Positions 34,727 through 43,784 of a stretch of 64,000 nt of DNA are shown here, piece after piece (positions within the stretch are counted from its first letter, which is position 1; each line of letters begins with the position of its first letter). The stretch covers positions 62,001-126,000 of the forward strand of contig NZ_QKTO01000001.1 of assembly GCF_003234855.1 (NCBI RefSeq). The letters are read 5' to 3'. The notes beneath the pieces are model-generated. The model saw only the letters and a list, made by a program, of their open reading frames with translations. It had not been told where the DNA came from and did not search any database. The position numbers and the translations under genes were made by a program. The stretch is from Curtobacterium sp. MCBD17_032. Lineage in GTDB: Bacteria > Actinomycetota > Actinomycetes > Actinomycetales > Microbacteriaceae.

Positions 34727-35185
34727 ATGGCAGCACGTGACGAGACCTCCGACAGCACCTTCACCGAGGAGGAGCGTGCCGCGATGCGGGAGCACGCGGC
34801 CGAGGTGAAGGCCAGCCGCAAGCGCGGCACGTCCAAGGCGGAGAAGGCCGCCCTCGCCGCGCAGGCCGTGGTCGACAAGATCGCCGCGATGCCCGAGCCG
34901 GACCGCGGGCTGGCGGAGCGGATCCACCGGATCGCGCTCGAGGTCGCGCCCGACCTGGCACCGAAGCTCTGGTACGGGATGCCGGCGTACGCGAAGGACG
35001 GCACGGTGGTGTTCTTCTTCCAGGACGCCACGAAGTTCGGGGCGCGCTACGCGACCCTCGGGTTCCAGGACCCGGCTGCGCTCGACGACGGCTCGTTCTG
35101 GCCGACGTCGTTCGCGGTGACGCCGGAGTTCTCGCAGGACGACGAGCGGACCGTCGCCGAGCTCATCGGGCGCGCGGTCGGCTGA
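34727..35185 (+). CDS. DUF1801 domain protein (YdhG-like)
   Basis: The 152-residue soluble protein has a basic, helical N-terminal half and a DUF1801 half with LAPKLWYGMPAYAKDGTVVF and ATLGFQDPAALDDG. DUF1801 is related to frataxin-like iron chaperones (YdhG, FrnE group) by fold, but its role is unproven. A TACCGT -10 (34695-34700) precedes it. Its last 23 bases overlap the 3' end of the convergent PAP2 gene. Confidence 0.87.
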   Translation: MAARDETSDSTFTEEERAAMREHAAEVKASRKRGTSKAEKAALAAQAVVDKIAAMPEPDRGLAERIHRIALEVAPDLAPKLWYGMPAYAKDGTVVFFFQDATKFGARYATLGFQDPAALDDGSFWPTSFAVTPEFSQDDERTVAELIGRAVG

Positions 35186-35903
35186 GCCCGACCTCGGCCT
35201 CGGTCCCGGGCCGCCGCAGCACCGGGATGCGCGACATCGCCCAGTCCACCCAGACCAGGCGCGCGGCCGGCGCGACGGCGAGCGCCCACAGGACCGAGGC
35301 GACCGTGTCCGTCGGGTAGTGCACGGCGTCGATCGTGAGCGAGAGCACCACCACGATCACGACGACCGCGCCGAGCACGACCGCGATCCCGTGCCACCGC
35401 GTGTCCCGGAGCACCCAGGTCAGCGCGATCACGATCGCGACGATGAAGACGGTGTGCCCGCTCGGGTACGAGGGGTCCGGCTGTGTCGCGAAGGGGTGCG
35501 GGAGCGCGGACGTGTCGGGGCGGGGCCGCTGCACGAACTCCTTGACGAGGTCGGACGGCACCCAGGTGATCGCCACCGTCCCCGCGAAGGCCGCCGCCGG
35601 TCGCACGTCCCGTCGGACGAGCCAGACGACGCCGGTGACCACGATCGTGATCCCGATCGCCGGCACGGGGCTGATGACGTGGTAGGCCGCGGTTGTGAAC
35701 GCCCCGAGCGCGCCGACGTGCAGCGCGTTGAGCGCCCGTGCGAGCCCGAGGTCGACGTCCCCGAGCAGGAAGCCGACGATCGTGATGAGGACCACCGCGC
35801 CGACCGCCATCGCGATCACGCTGAGCGGGTGGGACGTCCGGACGAGGATGCCGCGCTGCGCGGGCTCACGGCGGGCAGGCGTCACGAGCGTCGCATCGGT
35901 CAT
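35163..35903 (-). CDS. PAP2-superfamily membrane phosphatase
   Basis: The 246-residue protein has six membrane helices and the three acid-phosphatase motifs: KEFVQRPRP (KxxxxxxRP), PSGHT, and a final IDAVHYPTD with the nucleophile-activating His. Such enzymes remove phosphate from undecaprenyl pyrophosphate or phosphatidate on the outer face of the membrane. Start ATG 35901-35903 (MTDATLVTP) is preferred to a longer frame. Its 3' end overlaps the DUF1801 gene by 23 bases with no terminator between. Confidence 0.9.
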   Translation of the reverse strand: MTDATLVTPARREPAQRGILVRTSHPLSVIAMAVGAVVLITIVGFLLGDVDLGLARALNALHVGALGAFTTAAYHVISPVPAIGITIVVTGVVWLVRRDVRPAAAFAGTVAITWVPSDLVKEFVQRPRPDTSALPHPFATQPDPSYPSGHTVFIVAIVIALTWVLRDTRWHGIAVVLGAVVVIVVVLSLTIDAVHYPTDTVASVLWALAVAPAARLVWVDWAMSRIPVLRRPGTEAEVGLSRPRAR

Positions 35904-36009
35904 CCGGCCATGCTCCCAGTCGACCGACCGGGCCGAGCCGGGAGACCAGCGGGTGGAGATCAGAGAGCGCTCAGCCCGCACCGTCCGGGCGTGACACCGC
36001 GCTGAGGCG

Positions 36010-36927
36010 TCAGCCCCCGAGCACGACCCGCCGCACCTGCGCCGCTGCCCCGAGCGCCACCGCGTCAGCGCCGAGCACCGACTGCTCCACCCGGATCGCC
36101 GCCCCGCTGACCGGGGGCTCGGCCGCGAGCGCCGCCGTGACGGCCGGCTCGAGCAGGTCCCACGACCGGGCGACCCCGCCGCCGATGACGACGGTCGTCA
36201 CGTCGAGGATGCCGGCGGTGAGCAGCACGGCCCGGGCGATGCCCCACCCCGCGGTCGCGAACACGTCCTGCGCGTCCCGGTCGCCCGCGCGCGCCGCCGC
36301 GGCGACCTCGTGGGTGCCGATCCGGCGACCGGAGCGCTCGGCGTACCGGTCGGCGATGCCCCGGGCACCGGCGACGGTCTCGAGGTGCCCGCGCGCCCCG
36401 CAGGTGCAGACGGTGTCACCGAAGCCGGGGACGTGACCGATCTCCCCCGCGGCACCGTGCGGTCCGCCGAACAGCACCCCGCCCAGGACGAGCGCCCCGC
36501 CCACCCCGGTCCCGAGCGTCATGCCGAGGACGTCGGGCTCCCCGGCGACCGCACCCGTGGCGACCTCGCCGAGCAGGAACGCGTTCACGTCGTTGTCGAG
36601 GGTCGCCGGGACCCCGAGCCGTGCGGCGACGGCGTCGGTGACGCCGTAGCCCGCCCACCCGGTGAACGAGTTCCCGGTGACGAGCACGGTGCCCGTGGTC
36701 GGGTCGACGACGCCGGCAGCCCCGACCCCGACACCCGCCAAGGAGGCCCGGTGCCGGTCGAGCAGGGACCGCACCGCCGCCTCGGCCGCGTCGAGGACCG
36801 CGTCCCCACCGTCGTGCGCGGGGGTCGGCAGGTCGATGCGGTCGAGGACCTCGAGGTCGGGGGTGGCGAGGAGCACCTTCGTGTTCGTCCCGCCGACGTC
36901 GATGCCGGCGAGGACCGCGCCGGTCAC
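36010..36927 (-). CDS. ROK-family sugar kinase
   Basis: The 305-residue protein has the ATP phosphate loop IDVGGTNTK at its start and the sugar motif LDNDVNAFLLGE with the catalytic Asp. A GTGVGGALVL loop and ROK zinc motif CTCGARGHLE follow. No helix-turn-helix precedes it, so it is a kinase, not a repressor. Likely substrate is glucose or an N-acyl hexosamine; specificity is not readable. GTG 36925-36927 overlaps the ABC ATPase stop (GTGA), making it the last gene of the transporter operon. This links the imported compound to sugar phosphorylation. Confidence 0.9.
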   Translation of the reverse strand: MTGAVLAGIDVGGTNTKVLLATPDLEVLDRIDLPTPAHDGGDAVLDAAEAAVRSLLDRHRASLAGVGVGAAGVVDPTTGTVLVTGNSFTGWAGYGVTDAVAARLGVPATLDNDVNAFLLGEVATGAVAGEPDVLGMTLGTGVGGALVLGGVLFGGPHGAAGEIGHVPGFGDTVCTCGARGHLETVAGARGIADRYAERSGRRIGTHEVAAAARAGDRDAQDVFATAGWGIARAVLLTAGILDVTTVVIGGGVARSWDLLEPAVTAALAAEPPVSGAAIRVEQSVLGADAVALGAAAQVRRVVLGG

Positions 36928-38669
36928 GGTGCCACCGCGGCGAGGGAGGCCAGGCGCTCGGCCCGGCGCTGCCGTTGCACCACCGGGTCGGGGACGGGCA
37001 CCGCGGCGAGCAACCGTCGCGTGTAGTCGGTGGTCGGGTGCAGGAGCGTCGACGTGGTGGGCCCCTGTTCCTCCACGGCGCCGGCCCGCATCACGACGAC
37101 GCGTTCGGCGAACTGCTGCACGACGGCGAGGTCGTGCGAGACGAACAGGCACGCGAAGCCGAGGTCACCCTGCAGCTCGGTGAGGACCTCGAGCACGGCC
37201 TCCTGCACGCTGACGTCGAGCGCACTGGTCGGTTCGTCGGCGACGAGCAGCCGTGGGTCGAGCACGAGCGCCCGGGCGAGGCTGACCCGCTGACGCTGCC
37301 CGCCGGAGAGCTCCCGCGGGGCCCGTGTCGCGAGGGAGCGCGGCAGCCGGACGGCGTCGAGCACCTCGTCCACCCGGCGGCGGCGGTCGGCTGAGGACGT
37401 CCCTCGACGGTGGACGGCGAGCGGTTCGGCGATGCAGTCGGCGACGGACATGCGCGGGTCGAGGGAAGCGACCGGGTCCTGCAGGACGACCCCGATGCCG
37501 GACCGGAGCGCGCGGCGGTCGCGGCCCCGGGTGCGACGGAGGTCGGAGCCGAACAGCCGGACGCTGCCGGCGGTGGGTCGGACGAGGCCGAGGGCGACGC
37601 GGGCCGCCGTGGACTTGCCGGAGCCGGACTCGCCGACCAGACCGACGGTCTCCCCCGCGTGGACCTCGACGTCGATGCCGCGGAGGGCGTGCACGGCGCG
37701 GGCGCCGCGGCCGAAGGTGACCGACACGTCGCGCAGGTCGACCACCGGGGTGCGGTCGGGCCTCCCGTCCGACGCTGCAGCCGCGTCGGGCACGCGAGAC
37801 GCCTCGGAGACCTCCACGCGCCGCGGTTCTCGGCGGCGTGTCGACGACCCGGCGGCGTCCTGCGCCGACGCCGCCGTCTCGAGCCGCGGCACCGCGGCGA
37901 GCAGCCGCTCGGTGTACTCGTGCTGCGGGCGGAGGAGCACGTCCTCGACGCCGCCGGTCTCGACGATCCGCCCGCGCAGCATCACCGCGACCCGGTCGGC
38001 GAAGTCGGCGACGACGCCCATGTTGTGCGTGACGAGGAGCACGCCGGTGCCGGTGTCGGCGGCGAGCGCCCGGAGCAGTTCCAGGATCTCGGCCTGCACC
38101 GTGACGTCGAGCGCGGTGGTCGGCTCGTCGGCGATGAGGAGCGCCGGCTCGTTCGCGATCGCCATCGCGATGACGACGCGCTGCCGCTGCCCGCCGGAGA
38201 GCTGGAACGGGAAGGCCTTCGCGCGCTCCTCCGGCGACGGGATGCCGACGCGGCGGAGCAGGTCGACGGCCTGGCGGGCGGCGTCCCCCGCGGAGACCTG
38301 CCGGTGGTTCCGGACGACCTCGGCGATCTGTGCGCCCACCCGGGTGAGCGGGTCGAGTGCGGTCGCGGGCTCCTGGAACACCATCGAGACGGTCTTCCCC
38401 CGCACCCCGCGGAGCGCCGTGTCGGACGCGCCGACGACCTGGTGCCCGTCGACGACCGCGCTGCCGGTGACGGCGGCGTTGCCGGAGAGCAGCCCCATCG
38501 CTGCGAGCGCCACGGTGGACTTGCCGGAGCCGGACTCGCCGACCAGCGCGAGGGTCTCGCCGGGTGCCACGGTCAGGGACACGCCCTGCACGGCGTGCAC
38601 GTCACCGGACTCGGTGCGGAAGTGCACGCCGAGGTCCTCGACGGCCAGGATCGGTTCGGTGGCGGTCAT
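36924..38669 (-). CDS. Fused dipeptide-type ABC transporter double ATPase
   Basis: The 581-residue cytosolic protein has two complete nucleotide-binding domains, like DppD joined to DppF. Walker A GESGSGKST occurs twice, LSGGQRQRV twice, and Walker B LLIADEPTTALDV and LLVADEPTSALDV once each. A 40-residue Ala/Arg/Glu linker joins them at about residue 265-310. It powers the two permeases. ATGA overlap with the preceding permease and GTGA overlap with the ROK kinase show tight coupling. Confidence 0.94.
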   Translation of the reverse strand: MTATEPILAVEDLGVHFRTESGDVHAVQGVSLTVAPGETLALVGESGSGKSTVALAAMGLLSGNAAVTGSAVVDGHQVVGASDTALRGVRGKTVSMVFQEPATALDPLTRVGAQIAEVVRNHRQVSAGDAARQAVDLLRRVGIPSPEERAKAFPFQLSGGQRQRVVIAMAIANEPALLIADEPTTALDVTVQAEILELLRALAADTGTGVLLVTHNMGVVADFADRVAVMLRGRIVETGGVEDVLLRPQHEYTERLLAAVPRLETAASAQDAAGSSTRRREPRRVEVSEASRVPDAAAASDGRPDRTPVVDLRDVSVTFGRGARAVHALRGIDVEVHAGETVGLVGESGSGKSTAARVALGLVRPTAGSVRLFGSDLRRTRGRDRRALRSGIGVVLQDPVASLDPRMSVADCIAEPLAVHRRGTSSADRRRRVDEVLDAVRLPRSLATRAPRELSGGQRQRVSLARALVLDPRLLVADEPTSALDVSVQEAVLEVLTELQGDLGFACLFVSHDLAVVQQFAERVVVMRAGAVEEQGPTTSTLLHPTTDYTRRLLAAVPVPDPVVQRQRRAERLASLAAVAP

Positions 38670-39562
38670 CCGCGGCCCTTCACGTCGAATGCGTCCCGGA
38701 GTCCGTCGCCGACCGCGTTCAGGGCGCAGACGACGAGGATCACGGCGAGTCCCGGCGGCACGATGAGCCACCAGCGACCGGAGTAGGCGGCGGTGAGGCC
38801 CGCCGAGAGCATGCCGCCCCAGTCCGTGGCCGGCGGCTGCACGCCGAGCCCCAGGTAGGAGACGTAGGCGACCAGGAGGATCGCGTCCGCCACCTGGAAG
38901 GTCGCGGCCACGACGATCGTCGAGACCGAGTTCGGCAGCAGGTGCCGACCGATCGCGCGGGCGTGCGAGCCGCCGATCGCGCGGAGGGTGAGCACGAAGT
39001 CGCGGTTCTTCAGCGTCAGCGTCTCGGCACGGATGAGCCGGGAGGGCACGAGCCAGGACACGAGCCCGAGGATCACGACGAGCCCCCACACGCCGGGAGT
39101 CGTGATGGCCGAGATGACGAGGAGGATGAACAGGGCCGGGATCGCGATGCCGGCGTCCACCACGCGCATCATCGTCGCGTCGACCCAGCCGCCGACGTAC
39201 CCGGCGACCGAGCCCCAGAGCGTGCCGACGACCGTCGCCAGGAGACCCGCGGCGATGCCGACGAGCAGCGACACCCCGCCCCCGTACATCAGCCGGCCGA
39301 GCACGTCGTGCCCGACGGCGTCGGTGCCGAGCAGGTGGCCGCCGCCCGGGCGCTGGTTCGCCTGTTCGAGCATCGTGTGGGTCTGGTCGGTCGGGTACAG
39401 GAACGGCCCGACGAAGCAGAACAGCACGATGAGGACGAGCACGACCAGGCCGATCACGGCGAGGGTGTTGTGGCGGAACCGCCGCGCGGCGAGCCGGAAG
39501 CCGGTCGCGGCGACCGTGACGGGGGCACCGGGGGTCTCGGGGGCGAGCTGGACGGTGGTCAT
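38666..39562 (-). CDS. ABC transporter permease, DppC type
   Basis: The 298-residue permease has six helices, the OppC-like N-terminal region (FRHNTLAVIGLVVLVLIVLF), GTDAVGHDVLGRLMYG typical of DppC, and the EAA loop RAIGGSHARAIGRHLLPN. It forms half of the membrane channel. Start ATG 39560-39562 overlaps the stop of the DppB-type gene. Confidence 0.94.
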   Translation of the reverse strand: MTTVQLAPETPGAPVTVAATGFRLAARRFRHNTLAVIGLVVLVLIVLFCFVGPFLYPTDQTHTMLEQANQRPGGGHLLGTDAVGHDVLGRLMYGGGVSLLVGIAAGLLATVVGTLWGSVAGYVGGWVDATMMRVVDAGIAIPALFILLVISAITTPGVWGLVVILGLVSWLVPSRLIRAETLTLKNRDFVLTLRAIGGSHARAIGRHLLPNSVSTIVVAATFQVADAILLVAYVSYLGLGVQPPATDWGGMLSAGLTAAYSGRWWLIVPPGLAVILVVCALNAVGDGLRDAFDVKGRG

Positions 39563-40518
39563 GCGCGGCCTGCCTTCACACGGGGGTCGATGAGGGACTG
39601 GGCGACGTCGGCGAGCAGCGTGCCGATGACGGTCGCGACGGAGATCACGAGGACGCAGCCGAGCAGGGTCGGGTAGTCCGAGGTCTGGGCGGCGTTCCAG
39701 AACAGCAGCCCCATGCCGGGGTAGTTGAACAGCTGTTCGGTGACGAGCGCGCCGCCGAACAGCACCGGCAGGTAGTAGCCGAGCATCGCGACCACGGGGG
39801 TCAGCGAGTTCCGGAACACGTGGCGCCGGAGGATCGTCGCCGTCGACGACCCTCCGGCGCGTGCGGTGCGGACGTAGTCCTCCTGCAGGTTCTCCAGCGT
39901 CGCGGCACGCATGTACCGGCTGAAGACCGCGATCATCGCGAGGGCGCCGGTGAGCACGGGCAGGACGAGCCCGGCCGGCTGCCGGAACACCTCGGCGAGG
40001 GTCGTGCCGCTCGGCGCCTGGGACGGCAGCCACGGCAGCTGCTGGCTGAACACGACGATGAGCACGAGGCCGAGGAAGAACGCGGGCGTCGAGTAGAACA
40101 CGAAGGCGAGTGCGGTGGCGGCGTAGTCGATCGCGCCGTTGCGACGCGCTGCCTGCCACATGCCGACCGGGATGGCGACGACGAGCCCGAGCACCGCCGA
40201 GAGCCCGGTGAGCACGAGGGTCTTCGGGATGCGCTCCTGGATGAGCTGCGCCACCGGTTCGTTGAGCGTGTACGAGGTGCCGAGGTCCCCGGTGAGCAAC
40301 CGTCCGAGGAAGCGGACGTACTGCACGGGGAGGGGCTGGTCGAGTCCCTGCGCCTGGTTGAACGCGGCGATCTGGGCCGGGGTGGCCGAGACGCCGAGGA
40401 CGCCGCGGGCGGGTCCGCCGGGCAGCGCGTGCAGCAGGCAGAACACGACGATCGTGACGATGAGGACCACCGCGAGCGCCTGGAGGACGCGGCGGGTGAG
40501 GGAGAGGGCAGTGGTCAT
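39559..40518 (-). CDS. ABC transporter permease, DppB type
   Basis: The 319-residue permease has the DppB start (LTRRVLQALAVVLIVTIVVF) and GLDQPLPVQYVRFLGRLLTG. Its EAA loop is RTARAGGSSTATILRRHVFR and the end VADVAQSLIDPRVK matches the family. It forms the second half of the channel. It follows the binding-protein gene after 96 bases that hold a hairpin. Confidence 0.94.
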   Translation of the reverse strand: MTTALSLTRRVLQALAVVLIVTIVVFCLLHALPGGPARGVLGVSATPAQIAAFNQAQGLDQPLPVQYVRFLGRLLTGDLGTSYTLNEPVAQLIQERIPKTLVLTGLSAVLGLVVAIPVGMWQAARRNGAIDYAATALAFVFYSTPAFFLGLVLIVVFSQQLPWLPSQAPSGTTLAEVFRQPAGLVLPVLTGALAMIAVFSRYMRAATLENLQEDYVRTARAGGSSTATILRRHVFRNSLTPVVAMLGYYLPVLFGGALVTEQLFNYPGMGLLFWNAAQTSDYPTLLGCVLVISVATVIGTLLADVAQSLIDPRVKAGRA

Positions 40519-40554
40519 GCGGCTTCCGTCGTCGAGGTGGATGGGTGAGGACCC

Positions 40555-40593
40555 GGGAGGCTCGGTGCGCGACGGGCGCGTACCGAGCCTCCC
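40555..40593 (-). terminator. Hairpin between binding-protein and permease genes
   Basis: GGGAGGCTCGGT (40555-40566) pairs with ACCGAGCCTCCC (40582-40593). It follows the binding-protein gene on the minus strand. Such intra-operon stem-loops usually cause partial termination or protect the 5' mRNA, so that the binding protein is made in excess of the permeases. The stem resembles the GGGAGGC terminator family but has diverged. Confidence 0.6.
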
Positions 40594-40614
40594 CGGAGCG
40601 GCCGCGTCAGCGGC

Positions 40615-42411
40615 TCACTTGCTCCACTTCCACTGGGCGGGGTGGAAGTTGGCCAGCGAGTCCTGCTCGAAGCCCGTCAGCCCCTTCTTGACGACCGAGA
40701 CCTGGTAGTCCGGGCTCGGCAGCCAGATCACCGGCAGGTCCTTCGCGACCGCGGCGCTGTAGTCCTGCACGGCAGCCGAGTCGGTCGACGTCGTCGTCGC
40801 GTCGATGAGCGCGTCGACCTCCGCGTTCGAGTAGCTGCCGAAGTTCGCCGAGCCGTTCGTGGAGAAGAGGGACTCACCGGTCGGGTAGGCCGGGAAGTAC
40901 CAGCTGCCCGCGGTGCCGAAGAACGACAGGTCCCAGTCGCAGCTGGCCTCGTCCGACGTGCAGGTCGGGGTCTGCGACAGCACGCTCGACACCGGGGCCG
41001 TCTTGATCGTGAAGCCGATGCCGGTCTTCGCGAGCGACGACTGGACGGCGCTCATCATGTTGTCGGTGACGGTGGAGCCGGACTGCGACAGCACCTGCAT
41101 GGTGAACTCCGTGCCCTCGGCCACGCCCTCGCCGCACTGGTCCGCGCCGCTGCCGGCGTCGGTGCACACCATGGTGCCGCCCTTCGCGGTCCACCCGTGG
41201 CTGGTGAGCAAGGCCTTGGCCTTCTTCGTGCTGAACGGGTACGGGTTGTCCTCCTGCACGTCGGAGACGTAGTCCGACTCCTGTGCCTGCGGGATCGGAC
41301 CGTACGTCGAGGTGGCGGTGCCGTTGAAGACGACCTTCGACAGCGCTTCCTGGTCGATCGACATCTGCACGGCCTGGCGGGCGTACAGCTGCTTGAAGAC
41401 GGCGCCCATGTCCGGGTTGTTGAAGTTGTACGGCATGTACGTGATCGCCCAACCGGTCCACGGGTCGACCTCGTAGCCCTTCGCCGTGAAGGAGTCCTTC
41501 TGGTCGAGGTCGGTGGCGTTGATGTAGCCGTAGTCGACCGCTCCGGAGCGCAGCGCGTTCGTCTCGGCGTCGGCGGTGGTGAACGGCAGCAGGTTGACCG
41601 TCGTGATGGACGCCTTCTCGCCACCGTCGTACTTGCCGTTCGCGGTGAGCTGGACCTTCCCCGCGGTCGTGAAGGACGACAAGCCGTACGGGCCGGAGAT
41701 CGTCTTCCACAGTGGGTCGGAGTCGTAGTCGGCGATCTTGCCGGCGGCGGTGTTGAGGTACTTCCACACCTGCTTGGCGCCGGCCGGGGTGCGGTCGGCG
41801 TCGGTAACCTCGGCCGAGGCGCTCGTCTTGTCCCAGGCGTGCTGCGGCAGCGGGATGATGTAGCTCAGCTGGTTTGCGAGCATCCAGTCCTGGTTGTACG
41901 CCTGGTCGAACGCGATGGTGAAGTGCGTGTCGTCGACCGTCGTGAACGAGCTCCAGTTGTCCGGGGCCTTGCCCTCGGAGTAGGAGCCCCAGTCCTGCGC
42001 GTTCGCCTTGATGAGGTTGAACCAGAACTCGACGTCGCGGCTCGTGATCGCCTCGCCGTCGGACCAGTGCCGGTCCCCCAGCGTGATCGTGACGCTCTTG
42101 CCGTCGTCGGCGAAGTCGGCATCGGTCGCGACGGACCCGGCCTTGTTCCACGCGATCTTGCCCGTGGACCCGTCGTAGGCGATCAAGCGCTCGTACAGCG
42201 ACTGCGCGATCGAGCCGTTGTTCGTGTTGAGGTGCGCCGCGGTGCCGATCGGCAGGATCCAGTTCGGCGTGAAGTTCGCCGGCAACGCGTAGTCGATCTC
42301 GTCGGACGTCGTGCCGGTGTTGGCGGAACCGCCCCCGGAACACCCGGCGAGCAGTGCACCCACCGCGAGCGCGGCTCCGGTGAAGAGGGCCCAGCGACGG
42401 GGCTTGGTCAT
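40615..42411 (-). CDS. Dipeptide-type solute-binding lipoprotein (SBP family 5)
   Basis: The 598-residue protein has a lipoprotein signal ending LLAGC (Cys 24), then a Gly/Ser linker and the SBP_bac_5 fold. Visible marks are SLYERLIAYDGSTGKIAW, WSDGEAITSRDVEFWFNLIK and the later DQEALSKVVFNG region. It captures an oligopeptide, glycan or nickel chelate outside the membrane and delivers it to the permeases. AAGGAG precedes the ATG. It is the first gene of the leftward operon, divergent from the ROK repressor, and should be the most abundant product. Confidence 0.94.
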   Translation of the reverse strand: MTKPRRWALFTGAALAVGALLAGCSGGGSANTGTTSDEIDYALPANFTPNWILPIGTAAHLNTNNGSIAQSLYERLIAYDGSTGKIAWNKAGSVATDADFADDGKSVTITLGDRHWSDGEAITSRDVEFWFNLIKANAQDWGSYSEGKAPDNWSSFTTVDDTHFTIAFDQAYNQDWMLANQLSYIIPLPQHAWDKTSASAEVTDADRTPAGAKQVWKYLNTAAGKIADYDSDPLWKTISGPYGLSSFTTAGKVQLTANGKYDGGEKASITTVNLLPFTTADAETNALRSGAVDYGYINATDLDQKDSFTAKGYEVDPWTGWAITYMPYNFNNPDMGAVFKQLYARQAVQMSIDQEALSKVVFNGTATSTYGPIPQAQESDYVSDVQEDNPYPFSTKKAKALLTSHGWTAKGGTMVCTDAGSGADQCGEGVAEGTEFTMQVLSQSGSTVTDNMMSAVQSSLAKTGIGFTIKTAPVSSVLSQTPTCTSDEASCDWDLSFFGTAGSWYFPAYPTGESLFSTNGSANFGSYSNAEVDALIDATTTSTDSAAVQDYSAAVAKDLPVIWLPSPDYQVSVVKKGLTGFEQDSLANFHPAQWKWSK

Positions 42412-42465
42412 GTGGACTCCTTGAGCGAGGGTCGGCGTGGTCCGCACAGTCAATGGCCGAAGTCG

Positions 42466-42494
42466 TTGGAAAAACAAACGTTCTCGTGTAAATA
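42466..42494 (+). promoter_or_regulatory. Promoter of the ROK repressor operon
   Basis: TTGGAA (42466-42471) and TAAATA (42489-42494) are 17 bases apart on the plus strand, within the AT-richest part of the 188-base divergent spacer. Flanking AAACAAACG and TGTGTTTCT form an imperfect inverted repeat around the -10, a candidate operator for ROK autorepression and for control of the leftward transporter operon. Confidence 0.55.
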
Positions 42495-42599
42495 GTGTGT
42501 TTCTGCGGATCGACGGAAAGCGTGGAGCGGCCCGTCCGCCCCGTAGGCTCGGGCAGGTCGGGCGGTCAGCGCGTCCGTCGCCGCGGATTGGAGAAAGTC

Positions 42600-43784
42600 G
42601 TGCCGGACCTCAGCTCCCGCGTCCTCGAACTCATCGCCAGCGGCCAGGCGTCGAGTCGCACCGAGATCGCGCAACTGCTCGGCGCCGCCCCGTCGACCGT
42701 CTCCCACGTGGTCGGCCAGCTCCTCGGGCACGGCATCCTCGCTGAGGAGGGCACCGACGTCTCCACGGGCGGCCGCCCCCGCAAGGTCCTCCGGATCGGC
42801 GGGACGGACGAGTACGCGGTCGCCGCGGACGTCGGTGGCGGGCACGTCCGGATCGGCATCGTCCTGCCGGGAGGCGCGCTCGAGTCCGTCTCGACCGTCC
42901 CGTTCGCCCTCGCCGACGGTCCGTCCGCCGGCCTGGCAGCGCTCGCGGCGCTCCTCGACGACCTGGTGGCGGCGCGCGGACGCGACGGTCTGCGCGGGGT
43001 CGGGTTGAGCCTCCCGGGTCCCGTCGACGTCGAGGCGGGCGTCGTCGACCTGCCGAGCCGGATGCCGGGGTGGAACGGGTTCCCCGTCGCCGCGTGGCTC
43101 ACCGAGCACTTCGGGGTGCCCGCCGCGATCGACAACGACGCGAACTGCATGGCGGCGGGCGAGCAGACCGTGCAGCCGGTCACCCGTCGCCAGGCGATCA
43201 CGGTCAAGGCCGGGTCGGCGATCGGCGCCGGGATCGTCATCGACGGGCACCTGTACCGCGGCTCGACCGGTGCCGCCGGGGACATCACCCACGTCCGGAT
43301 CGACGCCGCCGGTGACACCCCGTGCTCGTGCGGCAACACCGGGTGCCTCGAGACGGTGGCGTCCGGCGCCGCGCTCGTGCGGATCCTCCGCGAGGCCGGG
43401 GTCGACGTCAGGACCACCCAGGACGTCGTCCGTCTGGCGTCCGAGGCGCACCCGGAGACGACCCGTGCCGTCCGTCTCGCGGGCCGGTACCTCGGCGAGG
43501 TCCTCGCCGCGAACGTGAACTTCTTCAACCCGGACGCCGTCTCCCTCGGCGGCATCCTCTCCACCCTCGACCCCTTCGTCGCCGCCGTGCGGAGCCAGCT
43601 GTACGAGAGCTGCCACCCGCTCGTCACACAGCACCTCGTCATCGAGCGCGCATCGCTCGGCGCCGACGCCGGACTCGTCGGGGCCGGCCAGTTCGCCCTG
43701 CAGCGCGGGCTGGCGGCATCGCTCGAGGAACGGTCCACCCCCGTCCCGCTGCGCACCACCAGGAACAGGAGCACCCGTGTCTGA
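42600..43784 (+). CDS. ROK-family transcriptional repressor
   Basis: The 394-residue protein starts at GTG 42600 behind GGAGAAAG. An N-terminal helix-turn-helix (SSRTEIAQLLGAAPSTVSHV) is followed by a ROK sugar-binding domain with VAADVGGGHVRIGI, IDNDANCMAAGEQ and the zinc motif CSCGNTGCLE. ROK repressors such as NagC and XylR release DNA on binding a sugar. The ATP loop is degenerate (DVGGGH), as expected for a regulator. It heads the rightward operon and overlaps the M81 gene by eight bases. It probably controls both divergent operons. Confidence 0.92.
   Translation: MPDLSSRVLELIASGQASSRTEIAQLLGAAPSTVSHVVGQLLGHGILAEEGTDVSTGGRPRKVLRIGGTDEYAVAADVGGGHVRIGIVLPGGALESVSTVPFALADGPSAGLAALAALLDDLVAARGRDGLRGVGLSLPGPVDVEAGVVDLPSRMPGWNGFPVAAWLTEHFGVPAAIDNDANCMAAGEQTVQPVTRRQAITVKAGSAIGAGIVIDGHLYRGSTGAAGDITHVRIDAAGDTPCSCGNTGCLETVASGAALVRILREAGVDVRTTQDVVRLASEAHPETTRAVRLAGRYLGEVLAANVNFFNPDAVSLGGILSTLDPFVAAVRSQLYESCHPLVTQHLVIERASLGADAGLVGAGQFALQRGLAASLEERSTPVPLRTTRNRSTRV

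Noticed and set aside
37755-37775. GGGCCTCCCGTCC-like half-terminator inside the double ATPase gene
   Set aside because: Only one arm is present and it encodes part of the linker; no hairpin forms.
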